64,000 nucleotides of DNA from Oerskovia jenensis (GTDB lineage: Bacteria; Actinomycetota; Actinomycetes; Actinomycetales; Cellulomonadaceae): the NCBI RefSeq assembly GCF_016907235.1, contig NZ_JAFBBO010000001.1, positions 1,736,001 through 1,800,000 on the forward strand, written 5' to 3'. Of this stretch, positions 15,732-25,440 are shown piece by piece. Below the pieces are notes generated by a model. The model did no database searches. It had not been told where the DNA came from and saw only the letters and a list, made by a program, of their open reading frames with translations. Each line of letters opens with the position of its first letter. Within the stretch, counting starts at the first letter, position 1. A program made the translations under genes and the position numbers.

Positions 15732-17363
15732 TCAGGAGCTCGCCCCCCGGCGACGCAGCGCCACGAGCGTCACGCCCGTGCCGACCAGCAGCGCGGCCGC
15801 ACCGGCAGCCAGGCCTACCGTCGCACCGGTCGTGGCGAGCGACCCGTGCGAGGCCTTCTTCGCCGCATGCTTGACCGGCGGCGCCTTGACCGGAGGGACC
15901 ACTGCGGCCGGCGGCGTGGACGCGGGAGGCTCGGGCGCCGGAGGCGTCGTGGGCGGCGGGGCCGGCGGCTCGACGGGCGGCACGACCGGGGTCACGGGGT
16001 TGTCGAGCGCGACCTCGACCACGCCCTCCACGCCGACGGTGACCTGTGCTCCGCCCTCGACCGAGGTCACCCCCTCACCCGAGAACACGGGCTCGCCCCA
16101 GGTCACGCCGTCGATCGCGGCGGGCGAGACCTCGCTCAGCGTCACCACGGTCCCGGCCGCGAGGCCGGGGATCGTGACGGTCGCGCCGTCGGTCACCGTG
16201 AGGCTGCCCGACGTCGTCGCTCCGTTCCGGTCCGTCGTGTAGTCGACGGTGAACGCGGTGCCCGTCGGGACCGACGCCACACCCTCGCCCGTGACGTGCT
16301 TGGTCAGGCGGAGCTCGCCGTTGCCGTCACCGTTGCCGTCGCCGCCGGCGGCCGCGTACTCGAGCACCTGCTGGTCGTCCCAGCCCGTGCTGCCCTGGAC
16401 CTTGTTCGCGAACGTGTCCCCGTCCTGGACTCCCGTCGGCAGCGTCATCCGGTACGTGAAGATGTACATGCGCGAGCCGTCCGTGACGGGGTCGACGAAT
16501 GCCAGGTCGAACGACGATCCTGCCGCGTTGGGCGTGTAGACGTAGCCGGTCCCCGGGCTGAGGCGTACCGCGCTCGCGCCGTAGTCACCGTCGTTCCAGT
16601 CGGCCAGGGGGACGTACGCGACGACGAGCGAGTCGTCGCGCATGGTCAGTCGCGGGTCGTACGTGTCGGTCACGACCACGGGGCCACCGGCCGAGGCGGC
16701 CAGGAACTCGCTCGGCACGTAGACCTCCCAGACGGCGGTCCTGCCGTCCGTGCTGACCCAGCCGCCCTTGGCGGGCTGCTCCGGGGCGGACCAGCCGCTG
16801 CCCGGGACCACGCCGCCGCCCGGCACGGGGACCTCGATCACCATCTCGTTGCCCGTGGTGAACGTGAACGTGCCGCCCTCGCCCACGCTGCTGACCTGCG
16901 CGTAGAAGAACAGCGTGCCGTGGACGTTGGTCGCGGTCTCGACGTACGGACTGAGCGTGCACGCGAATCCCTCCTGGGTCACGTCGCACGTCCCGACGAC
17001 CGCTCCGGCGGGCGTCTTGAGGTCGAACGTCTGCGCGAAGCCCGTCACGCGAGGCGACTGCGGGAACGCCAGGGTGAACGTGTCCCCCGCGTGCGACCCG
17101 TCGGGCACGGCCCACGTGGCCTCGATCCGCAGCGACTGCCACAGGTGGACCTCGTCGAGGGGCTGGGTGATCGTGACCGTCTTGATGGCGTCGAGCTCGG
17201 CGGCGGACGCCGTGCGGGGCATCGCGACGACGCCCACGAGCACGAGCAGCGCTGCGAGCGCCGTCGACAGCAGGCGCCACGCGAGCGTGGGGGGCCTCGC
17301 CGTGAGAGGCAGTGCCAGCACCGCCGCGTGCCGGGGGGATCCGGCCTGAGTGTGGTTCGTCAT
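15732..17363 (-). CDS. LAXTG-anchored surface protein with Ig-like and DUF5979-type domains
   Basis: 543 residues from ATG 17363. The signal peptide covers about residues 1-53 (WRLLSTALAALLVLVGVVAM, cleavage near TASAAE). The N-terminal half (about 54-330) is beta-rich and resembles the double Ig-like fold of adhesins: ITQPLDEVHLWQSLRIEATW, then VVTDTYDPRLTMRDDSLVVAY. Next comes a module (about 345-455) beginning LRLTKHVTGEGVASVPTGT, typical of DUF5979/SpaA-like repeats. A Pro-rich wall-spanning stretch leads to LATTG (about 509-513), a hydrophobic helix and RRRGASS. The L-A-x-T-G motif is the class E sortase signal of high-GC actinobacteria. No sortase gene is in this window. Probably an adhesin or wall matrix protein. 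Confidence 0.88.
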   Translation of the reverse strand: MTNHTQAGSPRHAAVLALPLTARPPTLAWRLLSTALAALLVLVGVVAMPRTASAAELDAIKTVTITQPLDEVHLWQSLRIEATWAVPDGSHAGDTFTLAFPQSPRVTGFAQTFDLKTPAGAVVGTCDVTQEGFACTLSPYVETATNVHGTLFFYAQVSSVGEGGTFTFTTGNEMVIEVPVPGGGVVPGSGWSAPEQPAKGGWVSTDGRTAVWEVYVPSEFLAASAGGPVVVTDTYDPRLTMRDDSLVVAYVPLADWNDGDYGASAVRLSPGTGYVYTPNAAGSSFDLAFVDPVTDGSRMYIFTYRMTLPTGVQDGDTFANKVQGSTGWDDQQVLEYAAAGGDGNGDGNGELRLTKHVTGEGVASVPTGTAFTVDYTTDRNGATTSGSLTVTDGATVTIPGLAAGTVVTLSEVSPAAIDGVTWGEPVFSGEGVTSVEGGAQVTVGVEGVVEVALDNPVTPVVPPVEPPAPPPTTPPAPEPPASTPPAAVVPPVKAPPVKHAAKKASHGSLATTGATVGLAAGAAALLVGTGVTLVALRRRGASS

Positions 17364-17548
17364 GATGGGCTCCTCGGGTCGTGCCCGGCGGGCAGGGGGG
17401 TCGAGCCGTCGGGTCGCACGGGCGGGTGGTCCGTGGTACCGGTGAAGACCTCCCCTGTCCGCGGTCTTGACGCGAGACGTCACCGATGTGTCGCACGTCA
17501 CCCGTCCCCGGGGCCACGATGGAGACCTTCCGACCGAAGGGAGCTCCG

Positions 17549-18379
17549 ATGGAGCCCGCCCCGTCCCCGTCCGGCCCGCCCGGGTCCTCCCGTCCCGCCA
17601 CCGTCCCGGGCACGGGAGTGCCGTCGACCGCTCTCCCCGCGACCGCGCCACCCGGGACGGCGGCCTGGGCGCGCGACCTCGTCAAGACGTACGGCCAGGG
17701 CGAGACGGTCGTGCGCGCGCTCGACGGCGTCGACGTCGACTTCCGCACGGCCGAGCTCACGGCGATCATGGGGCCGTCGGGTTCGGGCAAGTCGACGCTC
17801 ATGCACTGCATGGCCGGCCTGGACGCACCGACCTCGGGCAGCGTCGTGATCGGCGGGACCGAGGTGAGCCGCCTCTCGCAGCGGCGCCTCACCGCGCTGC
17901 GGCGGACCCGGATCGGGTTCGTGTTCCAGTCGTACAACCTGGTCCCGACGCTCACCGCGGCGGAGAACATCACGCTCCCCCTCGACATCGCCCGCGCCCC
18001 CGTGGACCGGGCGTGGTTCGACGAGGTCGTGGGCGCCGTGGGCCTGGGCGACCGCCTGCACCACCGGCCGTCCGAGCTCTCGGGCGGTCAGCAGCAGCGG
18101 GTCGCGTGCGCGCGCGCCCTGGTGTCGCGGCCGTCCGTGGTGTTCGCCGACGAGCCCACGGGCAACCTGGACTCGCGCTCGTCCGCCGAGGTCCTGGGCT
18201 TCCTGCGGCGCTCGGTCGACGAGCTGGGCCAGACGGTCGTCATGGTCACGCACGACCCGCGTGCGGCGTCGTACGCGCACCGGGTCCTGTTCCTCACCGA
18301 CGGACGGATCACCGCCGACCTCGCGGCCCCGACGCGGCGCGACATCCTGGACGCGCTCGGGCAGGCGGAGGAGGACTGA
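17549..18379 (+). CDS. ABC transporter ATP-binding protein (MacB/LolD type)
   Basis: 276 residues from ATG 17549, chosen because GAAGGGAG lies 6-13 nt upstream; further upstream in-frame GTG/ATG codons lack one. A Pro/Ser/Thr-rich N-terminal stretch of about 35 residues precedes the NBD: Walker A GPSGSGKST, FVFQSYNLVPTLTAAENI, signature LSGGQQQRV, Walker B VVFADEPTGNLDSRS and H-loop VTHDPRA. The Q-S-Y-N-L-(V/I)-P-x-L-T-A motif is diagnostic of the MacB/LolD/FtsE-like subfamily. It overlaps the permease start by one base (TGATG). It is divergent from the LAXTG gene. Confidence 0.95.
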   Translation: MEPAPSPSGPPGSSRPATVPGTGVPSTALPATAPPGTAAWARDLVKTYGQGETVVRALDGVDVDFRTAELTAIMGPSGSGKSTLMHCMAGLDAPTSGSVVIGGTEVSRLSQRRLTALRRTRIGFVFQSYNLVPTLTAAENITLPLDIARAPVDRAWFDEVVGAVGLGDRLHHRPSELSGGQQQRVACARALVSRPSVVFADEPTGNLDSRSSAEVLGFLRRSVDELGQTVVMVTHDPRAASYAHRVLFLTDGRITADLAAPTRRDILDALGQAEED

Positions 18380-20961
18380 TGCTGCGGGTCGCGCTGCGCG
18401 GGGTCAAGGCCCACCTGGTCCGTTTCCTGCTGTCGACGCTCGCGGTGATGCTGGGCGTCGCGTTCGTCGTGGGCACCTTCACCTTCCGGGCCATGCTGTC
18501 CTCGACGTTCGACGAGATCATCGCCACGACGCTGGTCGCGGACGTGTACGTGCGGGGGGCCGAGGAGATCGACGACTCCACGACCGCGGGCAGCACCTTC
18601 GGGACGCCGCACTCCCCGGTCCCGGTCTCGCTCGCGGACACGGTCGCAGGGGTCGACGGCGTCGCGCGCGCCGTGCCCGACGCGTCCGGCCCGATCGTCC
18701 TGGTCGCGGCGGACGGCACGGCCGTCACGACGTCGGGGCCGCCGAGCATCGGGATCGCCGTGGGTCCCGACGAGCCGACCGTGACGCTCGCGAGCGGCGC
18801 GTGGCCCGTGGGTCCGGCGGAGATCGCCCTGGAGGAGAGCGCCGCGTCGACGGCCGACCTGACCACGGGGGACACGACGACGGTGGTTCTCGCGGGCGCG
18901 CCCCAGCCCGTCGCGGTCACGGGGATCTTCGCGATCGAGGCGGCCGCTGCGGGCACGATCCTGGTGGGCCTCGATCCCGCGACCGCGCTCGCGACCTACG
19001 CTCCCGACGGCACGGTCCCCACGATCTCGGTCTACGCCGCGGGCGACGTGTCCGAGCAGGAGCTCTCCGACCGCGTGGCCGAGGTCCTCCCGGCGGGCAC
19101 CGAGTCCCTCACGGGCGAGGCCGTGCGCGAGGAGGCCCGCGAGGGGGTCGAGCAGATCCTGGGCTTCATCGAGACGTTCCTGCTGGTCTTCGCGGCCATC
19201 GCGCTGTTCGTGGGCGCGTTCATCATCGCCAACACGTTCGCGATGTCGGTGCGAGAGCGACAGCGCGAGTTCGCGCTGCTCCGCGCGCTCGGCGCCTCGC
19301 CCGCGCAGGTGTTCGCGTCGATCCTGGCGCAGGCGGTCGCGGTCGGGGTGCTCGGCGCCGCGACGGGGGTCGTGCTGGGGCGGGTGCTGGTCAGCGGGCT
19401 GCGCGCGGTGTTCGGCTCGACGGGCATGGAGCTCTCGGGGCGCGTGCCGCTGAGCGCGACCTCGGTCGTGGTCGCGATCTCGCTGGGCGTCCTGGTGAGC
19501 GTGGTCGCGGCCGCGGTCCCGGGCCGCCGCGCGGCCCTCACTCCCCCGGTCCAGGCCATGCACGACGACGTCGCACCGGACCGCGGGACCGGCACCCGCG
19601 CGGTGGTCGGGCTCGTGCTGGCGGTGCTCGGCGCGGGGCTCCTGGTCCTGGCCTCGCGGCTCGGCAGCTCGGCCTCGGCCGACCCGACCGGGTGGGCCCT
19701 GGTCGACGACCTCAACCCGCGGGTCCTGCTCGCGGTCGGTGCGAGCGCGGCGCTCGTGGGCGTCCTGGTCCTGTCCCCCGCGATCGCCGGGGCGGTGATC
19801 ACGGTGCTGGCCGTCCCGGCCGTGGCCGCGATCCGTCCGCTGGGCCGGCTCGCGCGCGGCAACGTCACGCGCAGCCCGCGCCGCACCTCGAACACCGCGG
19901 GGGCGCTGCTGATCGGGATGGCGCTCGTGAGCGCGACCGGGGTCATCGCGGCCTCGACGCAGGCTTCGGTCCGCTCGATCGTCGACGAGCAGATGCGGGC
20001 CGACTACGTGGTCCAGGCGGCCGCAGCCACGGGTGCGCTCCCGCCAGGGGTCACGGAGGCCGTGACCGGGCTCCCCGCCGTCGGGCAGGCACTTCCCCTG
20101 CGGCTCGGGACGCTCGACGTCGACGGTGAGCCCAGCGGGGCCACGGTCGTGCCGCCCGGGTTCTTCACCGAGGCCCTCGACGCTCCCGTGGTCGAGGGCG
20201 ACCCCGACCGCGCCCTCGTCGACGGCGAGGCCGTGGTCCGCCGGACCGCGGCCCGGGACAACGGCTGGACGGTCGGCGACTCGCTGACCCTCACGAGCGA
20301 CGACGGCACCCGGACCCAGGACGTGACGGTCGGGGCGATCATCGACACCCAGGTGATCTCGTCCGACCTGGTCCTCGCCGACGCGACGTACGCGGACGTG
20401 GGGGCCGCCGAGATCCCGACGTACGCGGTGTACGTCACGGCCGCCCCGGGGATCTCGACCACCGAGCTGCGCGACGCGCTCACCGAGGCGGTCAAGCCGT
20501 TCCTCGTCGTCTCGGTGCTCGACCGCGAGGAGCTCGCCAACGCGGCCGCTGCCCAGGTGGACCAGGTGCTCGTGATCCTCTACGCGCTGCTCGGGCTGTC
20601 GATCGTCATCGCACTGCTGGGCATCGTCAACACGCTCGCGCTGTCGATCATCGAGCGCACCCGGGAGATCGGGCTGCTGCGGGCCGTGGGGCTCGGGCGC
20701 CTCCAGCTCGCGGGCATCATCACGATCGAGTCGGTCCTGACCGCGGTCTACGGGACCGTGCTGGGCGTGCTCACGGGCATCGCGATCGCCGCGGCCCTGC
20801 CGGGGGTGCTCGCCGAGCAGGGCCTGACGAGCCTCGCGATCCCCTGGGGGCAGGTGCTCGCGGTCCTGGGGCTCGCGGTCGTGATCGGGCTCGTCGCGAG
20901 CGTGTGGCCCGGGATCCGGGCGTCGCGCCTGCCCGTGCTGGAGGCCGTCACGGTCGACTGA
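18379..20961 (+). CDS. FtsX-domain ABC permease (two FtsX modules)
   Basis: 860 residues from ATG 18379. The N-terminal helix (FLLSTLAVMLGVAFVVGTF) leads to an extracytoplasmic MacB-like domain, then the first FtsX module (IETFLLVFAAIALFVGAFII, RERQREFALLRALGASPAQVF), a second extracytoplasmic domain (about 520-715) and a second FtsX module (VILYALLGLSIVIALLGIVN, IERTREIGLLRAVGLGRLQL). About ten membrane segments in all, as in BceB/YknZ-like or lipid-exporting permeases of actinobacteria. With the preceding ATPase it forms a complete transporter. Such pairs act on peptides, lipoproteins or lipids; no regulator is adjacent to point to antibiotics. Confidence 0.92.
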   Translation: MLRVALRGVKAHLVRFLLSTLAVMLGVAFVVGTFTFRAMLSSTFDEIIATTLVADVYVRGAEEIDDSTTAGSTFGTPHSPVPVSLADTVAGVDGVARAVPDASGPIVLVAADGTAVTTSGPPSIGIAVGPDEPTVTLASGAWPVGPAEIALEESAASTADLTTGDTTTVVLAGAPQPVAVTGIFAIEAAAAGTILVGLDPATALATYAPDGTVPTISVYAAGDVSEQELSDRVAEVLPAGTESLTGEAVREEAREGVEQILGFIETFLLVFAAIALFVGAFIIANTFAMSVRERQREFALLRALGASPAQVFASILAQAVAVGVLGAATGVVLGRVLVSGLRAVFGSTGMELSGRVPLSATSVVVAISLGVLVSVVAAAVPGRRAALTPPVQAMHDDVAPDRGTGTRAVVGLVLAVLGAGLLVLASRLGSSASADPTGWALVDDLNPRVLLAVGASAALVGVLVLSPAIAGAVITVLAVPAVAAIRPLGRLARGNVTRSPRRTSNTAGALLIGMALVSATGVIAASTQASVRSIVDEQMRADYVVQAAAATGALPPGVTEAVTGLPAVGQALPLRLGTLDVDGEPSGATVVPPGFFTEALDAPVVEGDPDRALVDGEAVVRRTAARDNGWTVGDSLTLTSDDGTRTQDVTVGAIIDTQVISSDLVLADATYADVGAAEIPTYAVYVTAAPGISTTELRDALTEAVKPFLVVSVLDREELANAAAAQVDQVLVILYALLGLSIVIALLGIVNTLALSIIERTREIGLLRAVGLGRLQLAGIITIESVLTAVYGTVLGVLTGIAIAAALPGVLAEQGLTSLAIPWGQVLAVLGLAVVIGLVASVWPGIRASRLPVLEAVTVD

Positions 20962-21116
20962 CGCTCCTCGTCTCGGACCGCGGGACGACGGCGGACGTCA
21001 CACGGCCCCACCGGGCGCCGCGCCCGACTCCGACATAGCGTCGAGAGGTCGCCGGTCCCACGGAGCGACCCTCCACGGCCCGACGACGTCCCGCCCGTTC
21101 TCCGAGGAGGTCACCC

Positions 21117-22262
21117 ATGTCCGAGGTCCCGATCCGCACCCTCATCAGCCCGCTGCGCTACGTGCAGTCGCGTGGCGCGCTGTCCCGGCTCGGTGAGTTC
21201 GTCGCCCCGATCGGCACCAAGCCGCTGCTGGTCGCCGACGACGTCGTCTGGGAGATCGTCCAGGACACCGTCGCCGAGTCGTTCCAGGCCGCGAACCTGC
21301 GCCGCGAGCGCGAGGGCTTCGGCACGTACGCGACCGCCGCGGCCGTCGACCACCTCGCGCGGCGCATCCGTGAGACGGGCTCCGACGTGATCGTGGGCAT
21401 CGGCGGCGGCAGCACGATCGACGCGGTCAAGGCAGCCGGCCACCTCGAGGGCATCCGCTGGGTCTCGGTGCCGACCGTCGCGTCGACCGACGCGCCGTGC
21501 TCCGCGCTGTCCGTGATCTACACCGACGAGGGCGCGTTCGAGGAGTACCGCTTCTTCCCGCACAACCCCGACCTGGTCCTGGTCGACACCCAGCTCGTGG
21601 CCAACGCCCCGGTGAAGTTCCTCGTCGCGGGCATCGGCGACGCGCTCGCCACCTGGATCGAGGCCCGAGCCGTGGCCAAGGCCAACGCGACGACCATGGC
21701 GGGCGGCCTGCCGCTCATCACGGGCACCGCGCTCGCCGAGCTCTCCTGGAAGATCCTGTGGGAGAACTCGCTCGCCGCGATCGAGGCGGTCAAGGAGCAC
21801 CTCGTGACCCCCGCGGTCGACGCCGTGGTCGAGGCCAACACCCTGCTCTCGGGGCTCGGGTTCGAGTCGGGCGGTCTCGCGGCGGCCCACGCGATCCACA
21901 ACGGGCTCACGGCCGCACCGCAGACCCACGGCCTCACGCACGGCCAGAAGGTCAACATCGGCTCGCTGACCCAGCTCGTGCTGGAGGGGGCGCCGTCGCA
22001 GGAGATCCGCGACTTCGTCGAGTTCACGACGCGCGTCGGGCTGCCCAACACGCTCACCGAGATCGGTCTGACGACCGCCGACGTGGGTGACCTGCGCCGT
22101 GTCGCCGAGGCCGCGACGGCGCCGGGCGAGACGATCCACGCCATGCCGTTCGAGGTCCGCGTGCCCGAGCTCGTCGACGCGCTGCGCTCGATCGAAGGGC
22201 TCTCGCGTGCGATCCGCGCGGACGCGGGGCTCCCGGAGCCGGTCCGGTACACCCACCACTGA
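21117..22262 (+). CDS. gldA: Glycerol dehydrogenase (NAD-dependent, metal-containing)
   Basis: 381 residues, ATG 21117 with GGAGG 7 nt upstream. The NAD-binding loop is GIGGGSTIDAVKAAG (residues about 94-108), and WVSVPTVASTDAPCSALSVIY is the GldA/glycerol-1-phosphate dehydrogenase signature. Predicted Zn ligands are Asp175 (GIGDALATW), His258 (AAAHAIHNGL) and His275 (THGLTHGQ), matching the D-H-H set of family III metal-dependent alcohol dehydrogenases. It oxidises glycerol to dihydroxyacetone in the cytoplasm. It stands alone between a permease gene and convergent topA. Confidence 0.92.
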   Translation: MSEVPIRTLISPLRYVQSRGALSRLGEFVAPIGTKPLLVADDVVWEIVQDTVAESFQAANLRREREGFGTYATAAAVDHLARRIRETGSDVIVGIGGGSTIDAVKAAGHLEGIRWVSVPTVASTDAPCSALSVIYTDEGAFEEYRFFPHNPDLVLVDTQLVANAPVKFLVAGIGDALATWIEARAVAKANATTMAGGLPLITGTALAELSWKILWENSLAAIEAVKEHLVTPAVDAVVEANTLLSGLGFESGGLAAAHAIHNGLTAAPQTHGLTHGQKVNIGSLTQLVLEGAPSQEIRDFVEFTTRVGLPNTLTEIGLTTADVGDLRRVAEAATAPGETIHAMPFEVRVPELVDALRSIEGLSRAIRADAGLPEPVRYTHH

Positions 22263-22267
22263 GGTTC

Positions 22268-22328
22268 CGCACGACGAAGGCCCCGGGCCGCTCCCTCACG
22301 GGGGCAGGTCCGGGGCCTTCGTCGTGCG
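22268..22328. terminator. Bidirectional terminator between gldA and topA
   Basis: Perfect 19-bp inverted repeat: CGCACGACGAAGGCCCCGG (22268-22286) pairs with 22310-22328, separated by 23 nt. It begins 6 bp past the gldA stop and lies 48 bp past the topA stop, so it can serve both convergent genes. Confidence 0.8.
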
Positions 22329-22375
22329 CGGAGCCGCCTCGGCAGCCGTCGGTGTCCGCCGCCGAGCCGTGACCG

Positions 22376-25183
22376 CTACTTCTTCTCGGCCGTCGCCTTC
22401 TTGGCCGGAGCCTTCTTCGCCGCAGGCTTCTTGGCCGGCGCCTTGCGGGCCGGGGCCTTCTTCTTGGCCGGTCCGGCCGCGCGCTTCTCCGCGAGGAGCT
22501 CGATGGCCTTCTCCGGGGTGATCGACTCGGGCGTCAGGTCGCGCGGCAGCGTCCGGTTGGTCTCGCCGTCCGTCACGTACGCGCCGAAGCGGCCGTCCTT
22601 GACCACGATGGGCTTGCCCGACGTCGGGTCGTCACCGAGCTCGCGCAACGGCGGCGTGGCCGTCGCTCCGCGGCCGCGCTTGGGCTGCTTGTACAGCTCG
22701 AGCGCCTCCTCGAGAGTGACCGTGAACATGGCCTCCTCGGACGGGAGGGTGCGCGAGTCCGTGCCCTTCTTGAGGTACGGACCGTACCGGCCGTTCTGCG
22801 CGGTGATCTCGGCCCCCGTCTCCGGGTCCGTGCCCACGAGGCGAGGCAGCGACAGCAGGCGCAGGGCGTCGTCGAGCGTCACGGTGTCCAGGCTCATGTC
22901 CTTGAGCAGCGACGCTGTCCGCGGCTTGGGCAGCGCGGCCTTGGCCTTCTTGAGCGCCGCGGCCGACAGGCCCTCGTCGAACTTCGGCTCGGGGAGCTGC
23001 TCGGTCACGTACGGACCGTAGCGACCCGCACGGGCCACGATCGGGTTGCCCGACGCGGGGTCGGTGCCGAGGACACGGCCGTCGTCCGCGCCTGCGGCGA
23101 GGAGCTCGCGCGCCTTGTCGACCGTGAGCTCGTCGGGGGCCAGGTCGTCGGGCACCGAGGCACGCGGCGGGTTCTCGCCCTCCTTGACCTCGACCGAGAG
23201 ATCCTCGACGTACGGACCGTACCGACCGACGCGGAGCTGGATGCCCTCGCCGATCTGGACCGAGTTGATGTCGCGCGCGTCGATGTCGCCGAGGTCGTCG
23301 ACGAGCTGACGCAGCCCCTCGCCCTCCTCACGCCCCGTCCCGTCCCCGAAGTAGAACCGGGTCAGCCACGCGACGCGGTCCTTGTCGCCGGCCGCGATCG
23401 CGTCGAGGTCCGCCTCCATCTCCGCGGTGAAGTCGTAGTCGATGAGCCACTCGAAGTGCTCCTCCAGGAGCCGGATCACGGCGAAGGCGAGCCAGCTCGG
23501 CACGAGGGCCTGACCGCGCGGCAGCACGTACCCGCGGTCCTGGACCGTCGAGATGGTCGACGCGTACGTGGACGGGCGTCCGATGCCGCGCTCCTCGAGG
23601 GCCTTGATGAGGCTGGCCTCGGTGTAGCGCGGAGGTGCGGACGTCGAGTGCCCGTCGGCCGTGAGGTCGCGCCCGTCGAGCAGGTCGCCCTCGCCCATCT
23701 GGGGCAGGCGGGCGTCCTCGTCGTTGCGACGCCGGCCGGACTTCGCGGGGGTGCCGTCGGCCGTCTCCGCGCCGTCGTCGGTGCCCTCCTCGTACGCGGC
23801 GAGGAAGCCACGGAAGCTGATGACCGTGCCCGACGCCGCGAACACGGCCTCCTTGCCGGCGACCTCGGCGTCCGCACCCGCCACGGGCGCGGCCAGCCGC
23901 ACCGACGCCGTCGACCCCTTGGCGTCCGCCATCTGCGAGGCGACCGTGCGCTTCCAGATGAGCTCGTACAGCTTGAACTGGTCGCCGCTGATCTCGCGGG
24001 CCACCTGGGCCGGGGTACGGAAGGAGTCGCCGGCGGGACGGATGGCCTCGTGGGCCTCCTGCGCGCCCTTCGCCTTCGACGCGTAGACGCGCGGCGAACC
24101 GGGCACGAACTCGGGCCCGTACAGCTCGGCGGCCTGGCGGCGCGCGGCGTCCGTGGCCTCGGCCGACAGGGACGGGGAGTCCGTACGCATGTAGGTGATG
24201 TAGCCGTTCTCGTACAGCGCCTGCGCGGTGCGCATGGTCTGCCGCGAGTTGAAGCGGAGCTTGCGGCTCGCCTCCTGCTGGAGCGTCGACGTCGTGAACG
24301 GCGCGGCCGGACGGCGCGTGTACGGCTTGGTCTCGAGGCTGCGGACCGCGAAGTCGGCCCCCTCGAGCCCACCGACCACGAGCGTCGCGGCCTGCTCGCC
24401 GAGCTGGACCACGCCGTCGCGCGCCGCCGCGGGCTTGAGCTGCCCGCGGTCGTCGAAGTCGCGGCCCGAGGCCACGCGCGCGCCGCCGAGCTGGACCAGT
24501 CGGGCGTCGAAGCTCTTGTCGGCGTCCTCGGCCTGCTTGTCGGCGAGCGAGAAGGTCCCCGAGACGTCCCAGTACTCGGCCGCGACGAACGCCATGCGCT
24601 CACGCTCGCGCTCGACGACGAGCCGGGTCGCGACCGACTGGACGCGCCCGGCCGACAGGCCCTGACGGACCTTGCGCCACAGCACGGGCGAGACCTCGTA
24701 GCCGTAGAGACGGTCGAGGATGCGGCGCGTCTCCTGGGCGTCGACCAGGTGCTCGTCGAGGTCGCGCGTGTTCTCGAGCGCCCGCTCGATGGCCTCGCGC
24801 GTGATCTCGTGGAAGACCATGCGGTGCACGGGCACCTTGGGCTTGAGCTCCTCGAGCAGGTGCCACGCGATGGCCTCGCCCTCGCGGTCCTCGTCGGTCG
24901 CGAGGTAGAGCTCGTCGGCGTTCTTCAGGGCGCGCTTGAGCTCCGCGACCTTCTTCTTCTTGTCCGCGTAGACCTCGTAGTACGGCTCGAAGCCGTCGTC
25001 GACGTTGACGGCGAACTTGCCGAACGGGCCCTTCTTCATGTCGGCGGGCAGCTCGGACGGCTGCGGCAGGTCGCGGATGTGCCCGACGCTCGACTCCACC
25101 TCGAAGTCGTCACCGAGGTAGCCCTGGATCTTGCGTGCCTTCGTGGGGGACTCCACGATGACGAGCTTGCGACCTGAGGACAT
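22376..25183 (-). CDS. topA: DNA topoisomerase I (type IA)
   Basis: 935 residues. The TOPRIM domain opens KLVIVESPTKARKIQGYLG and includes LATDEDREGEAIAWHL (DxDxE metal site). The catalytic tyrosine is Tyr331 in ENGYITYMRTDSPSLS. QGLSAGRVQSVATRLV and SRQTMRTAQALYENG are conserved cleavage-domain motifs. The C-terminal third has repeats of topoisomerase C-terminal modules (GRYGPYV...), then a Lys/Ala/Pro-rich tail (AKKKAPARKAPAKKPAAKK), as in mycobacterial TopA, where the basic tail binds DNA. It relaxes negative supercoils. In many actinobacteria topA is next to tmk-holB; here they are 18 kb apart on the same strand. Confidence 0.97.
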   Translation of the reverse strand: MSSGRKLVIVESPTKARKIQGYLGDDFEVESSVGHIRDLPQPSELPADMKKGPFGKFAVNVDDGFEPYYEVYADKKKKVAELKRALKNADELYLATDEDREGEAIAWHLLEELKPKVPVHRMVFHEITREAIERALENTRDLDEHLVDAQETRRILDRLYGYEVSPVLWRKVRQGLSAGRVQSVATRLVVERERERMAFVAAEYWDVSGTFSLADKQAEDADKSFDARLVQLGGARVASGRDFDDRGQLKPAAARDGVVQLGEQAATLVVGGLEGADFAVRSLETKPYTRRPAAPFTTSTLQQEASRKLRFNSRQTMRTAQALYENGYITYMRTDSPSLSAEATDAARRQAAELYGPEFVPGSPRVYASKAKGAQEAHEAIRPAGDSFRTPAQVAREISGDQFKLYELIWKRTVASQMADAKGSTASVRLAAPVAGADAEVAGKEAVFAASGTVISFRGFLAAYEEGTDDGAETADGTPAKSGRRRNDEDARLPQMGEGDLLDGRDLTADGHSTSAPPRYTEASLIKALEERGIGRPSTYASTISTVQDRGYVLPRGQALVPSWLAFAVIRLLEEHFEWLIDYDFTAEMEADLDAIAAGDKDRVAWLTRFYFGDGTGREEGEGLRQLVDDLGDIDARDINSVQIGEGIQLRVGRYGPYVEDLSVEVKEGENPPRASVPDDLAPDELTVDKARELLAAGADDGRVLGTDPASGNPIVARAGRYGPYVTEQLPEPKFDEGLSAAALKKAKAALPKPRTASLLKDMSLDTVTLDDALRLLSLPRLVGTDPETGAEITAQNGRYGPYLKKGTDSRTLPSEEAMFTVTLEEALELYKQPKRGRGATATPPLRELGDDPTSGKPIVVKDGRFGAYVTDGETNRTLPRDLTPESITPEKAIELLAEKRAAGPAKKKAPARKAPAKKPAAKKAPAKKATAEKK

Positions 25184-25440
25184 CCGTTCCTGCTTTCCGT
25201 TGCTGCTGGTGTGGCTCTCGCCCGGAGCGATCTCCGGGTGGGCCGAGGTGCTGGGGGTGGGCTACGGCGTCGGGCAGGGCGTGGCGCTGGACCCCACCGT
25301 CTCGTTCCCACCGGCAGCCTATGACGTTACGCCACTGGCGCCAGGCGGCACCTTATCCGTTGTGGACAGCCCTCGTGACCGGGGCTCGTGGTCGTCCGGG
25401 ACGCCGGGCGCGACACCGTGACCGGACCTGTGGACGACCG

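Noticed and set aside
23456-25177. A long plus-strand frame opposite topA
   Set aside because: Arg/Gly/Val-rich antisense shadow of a certain gene.
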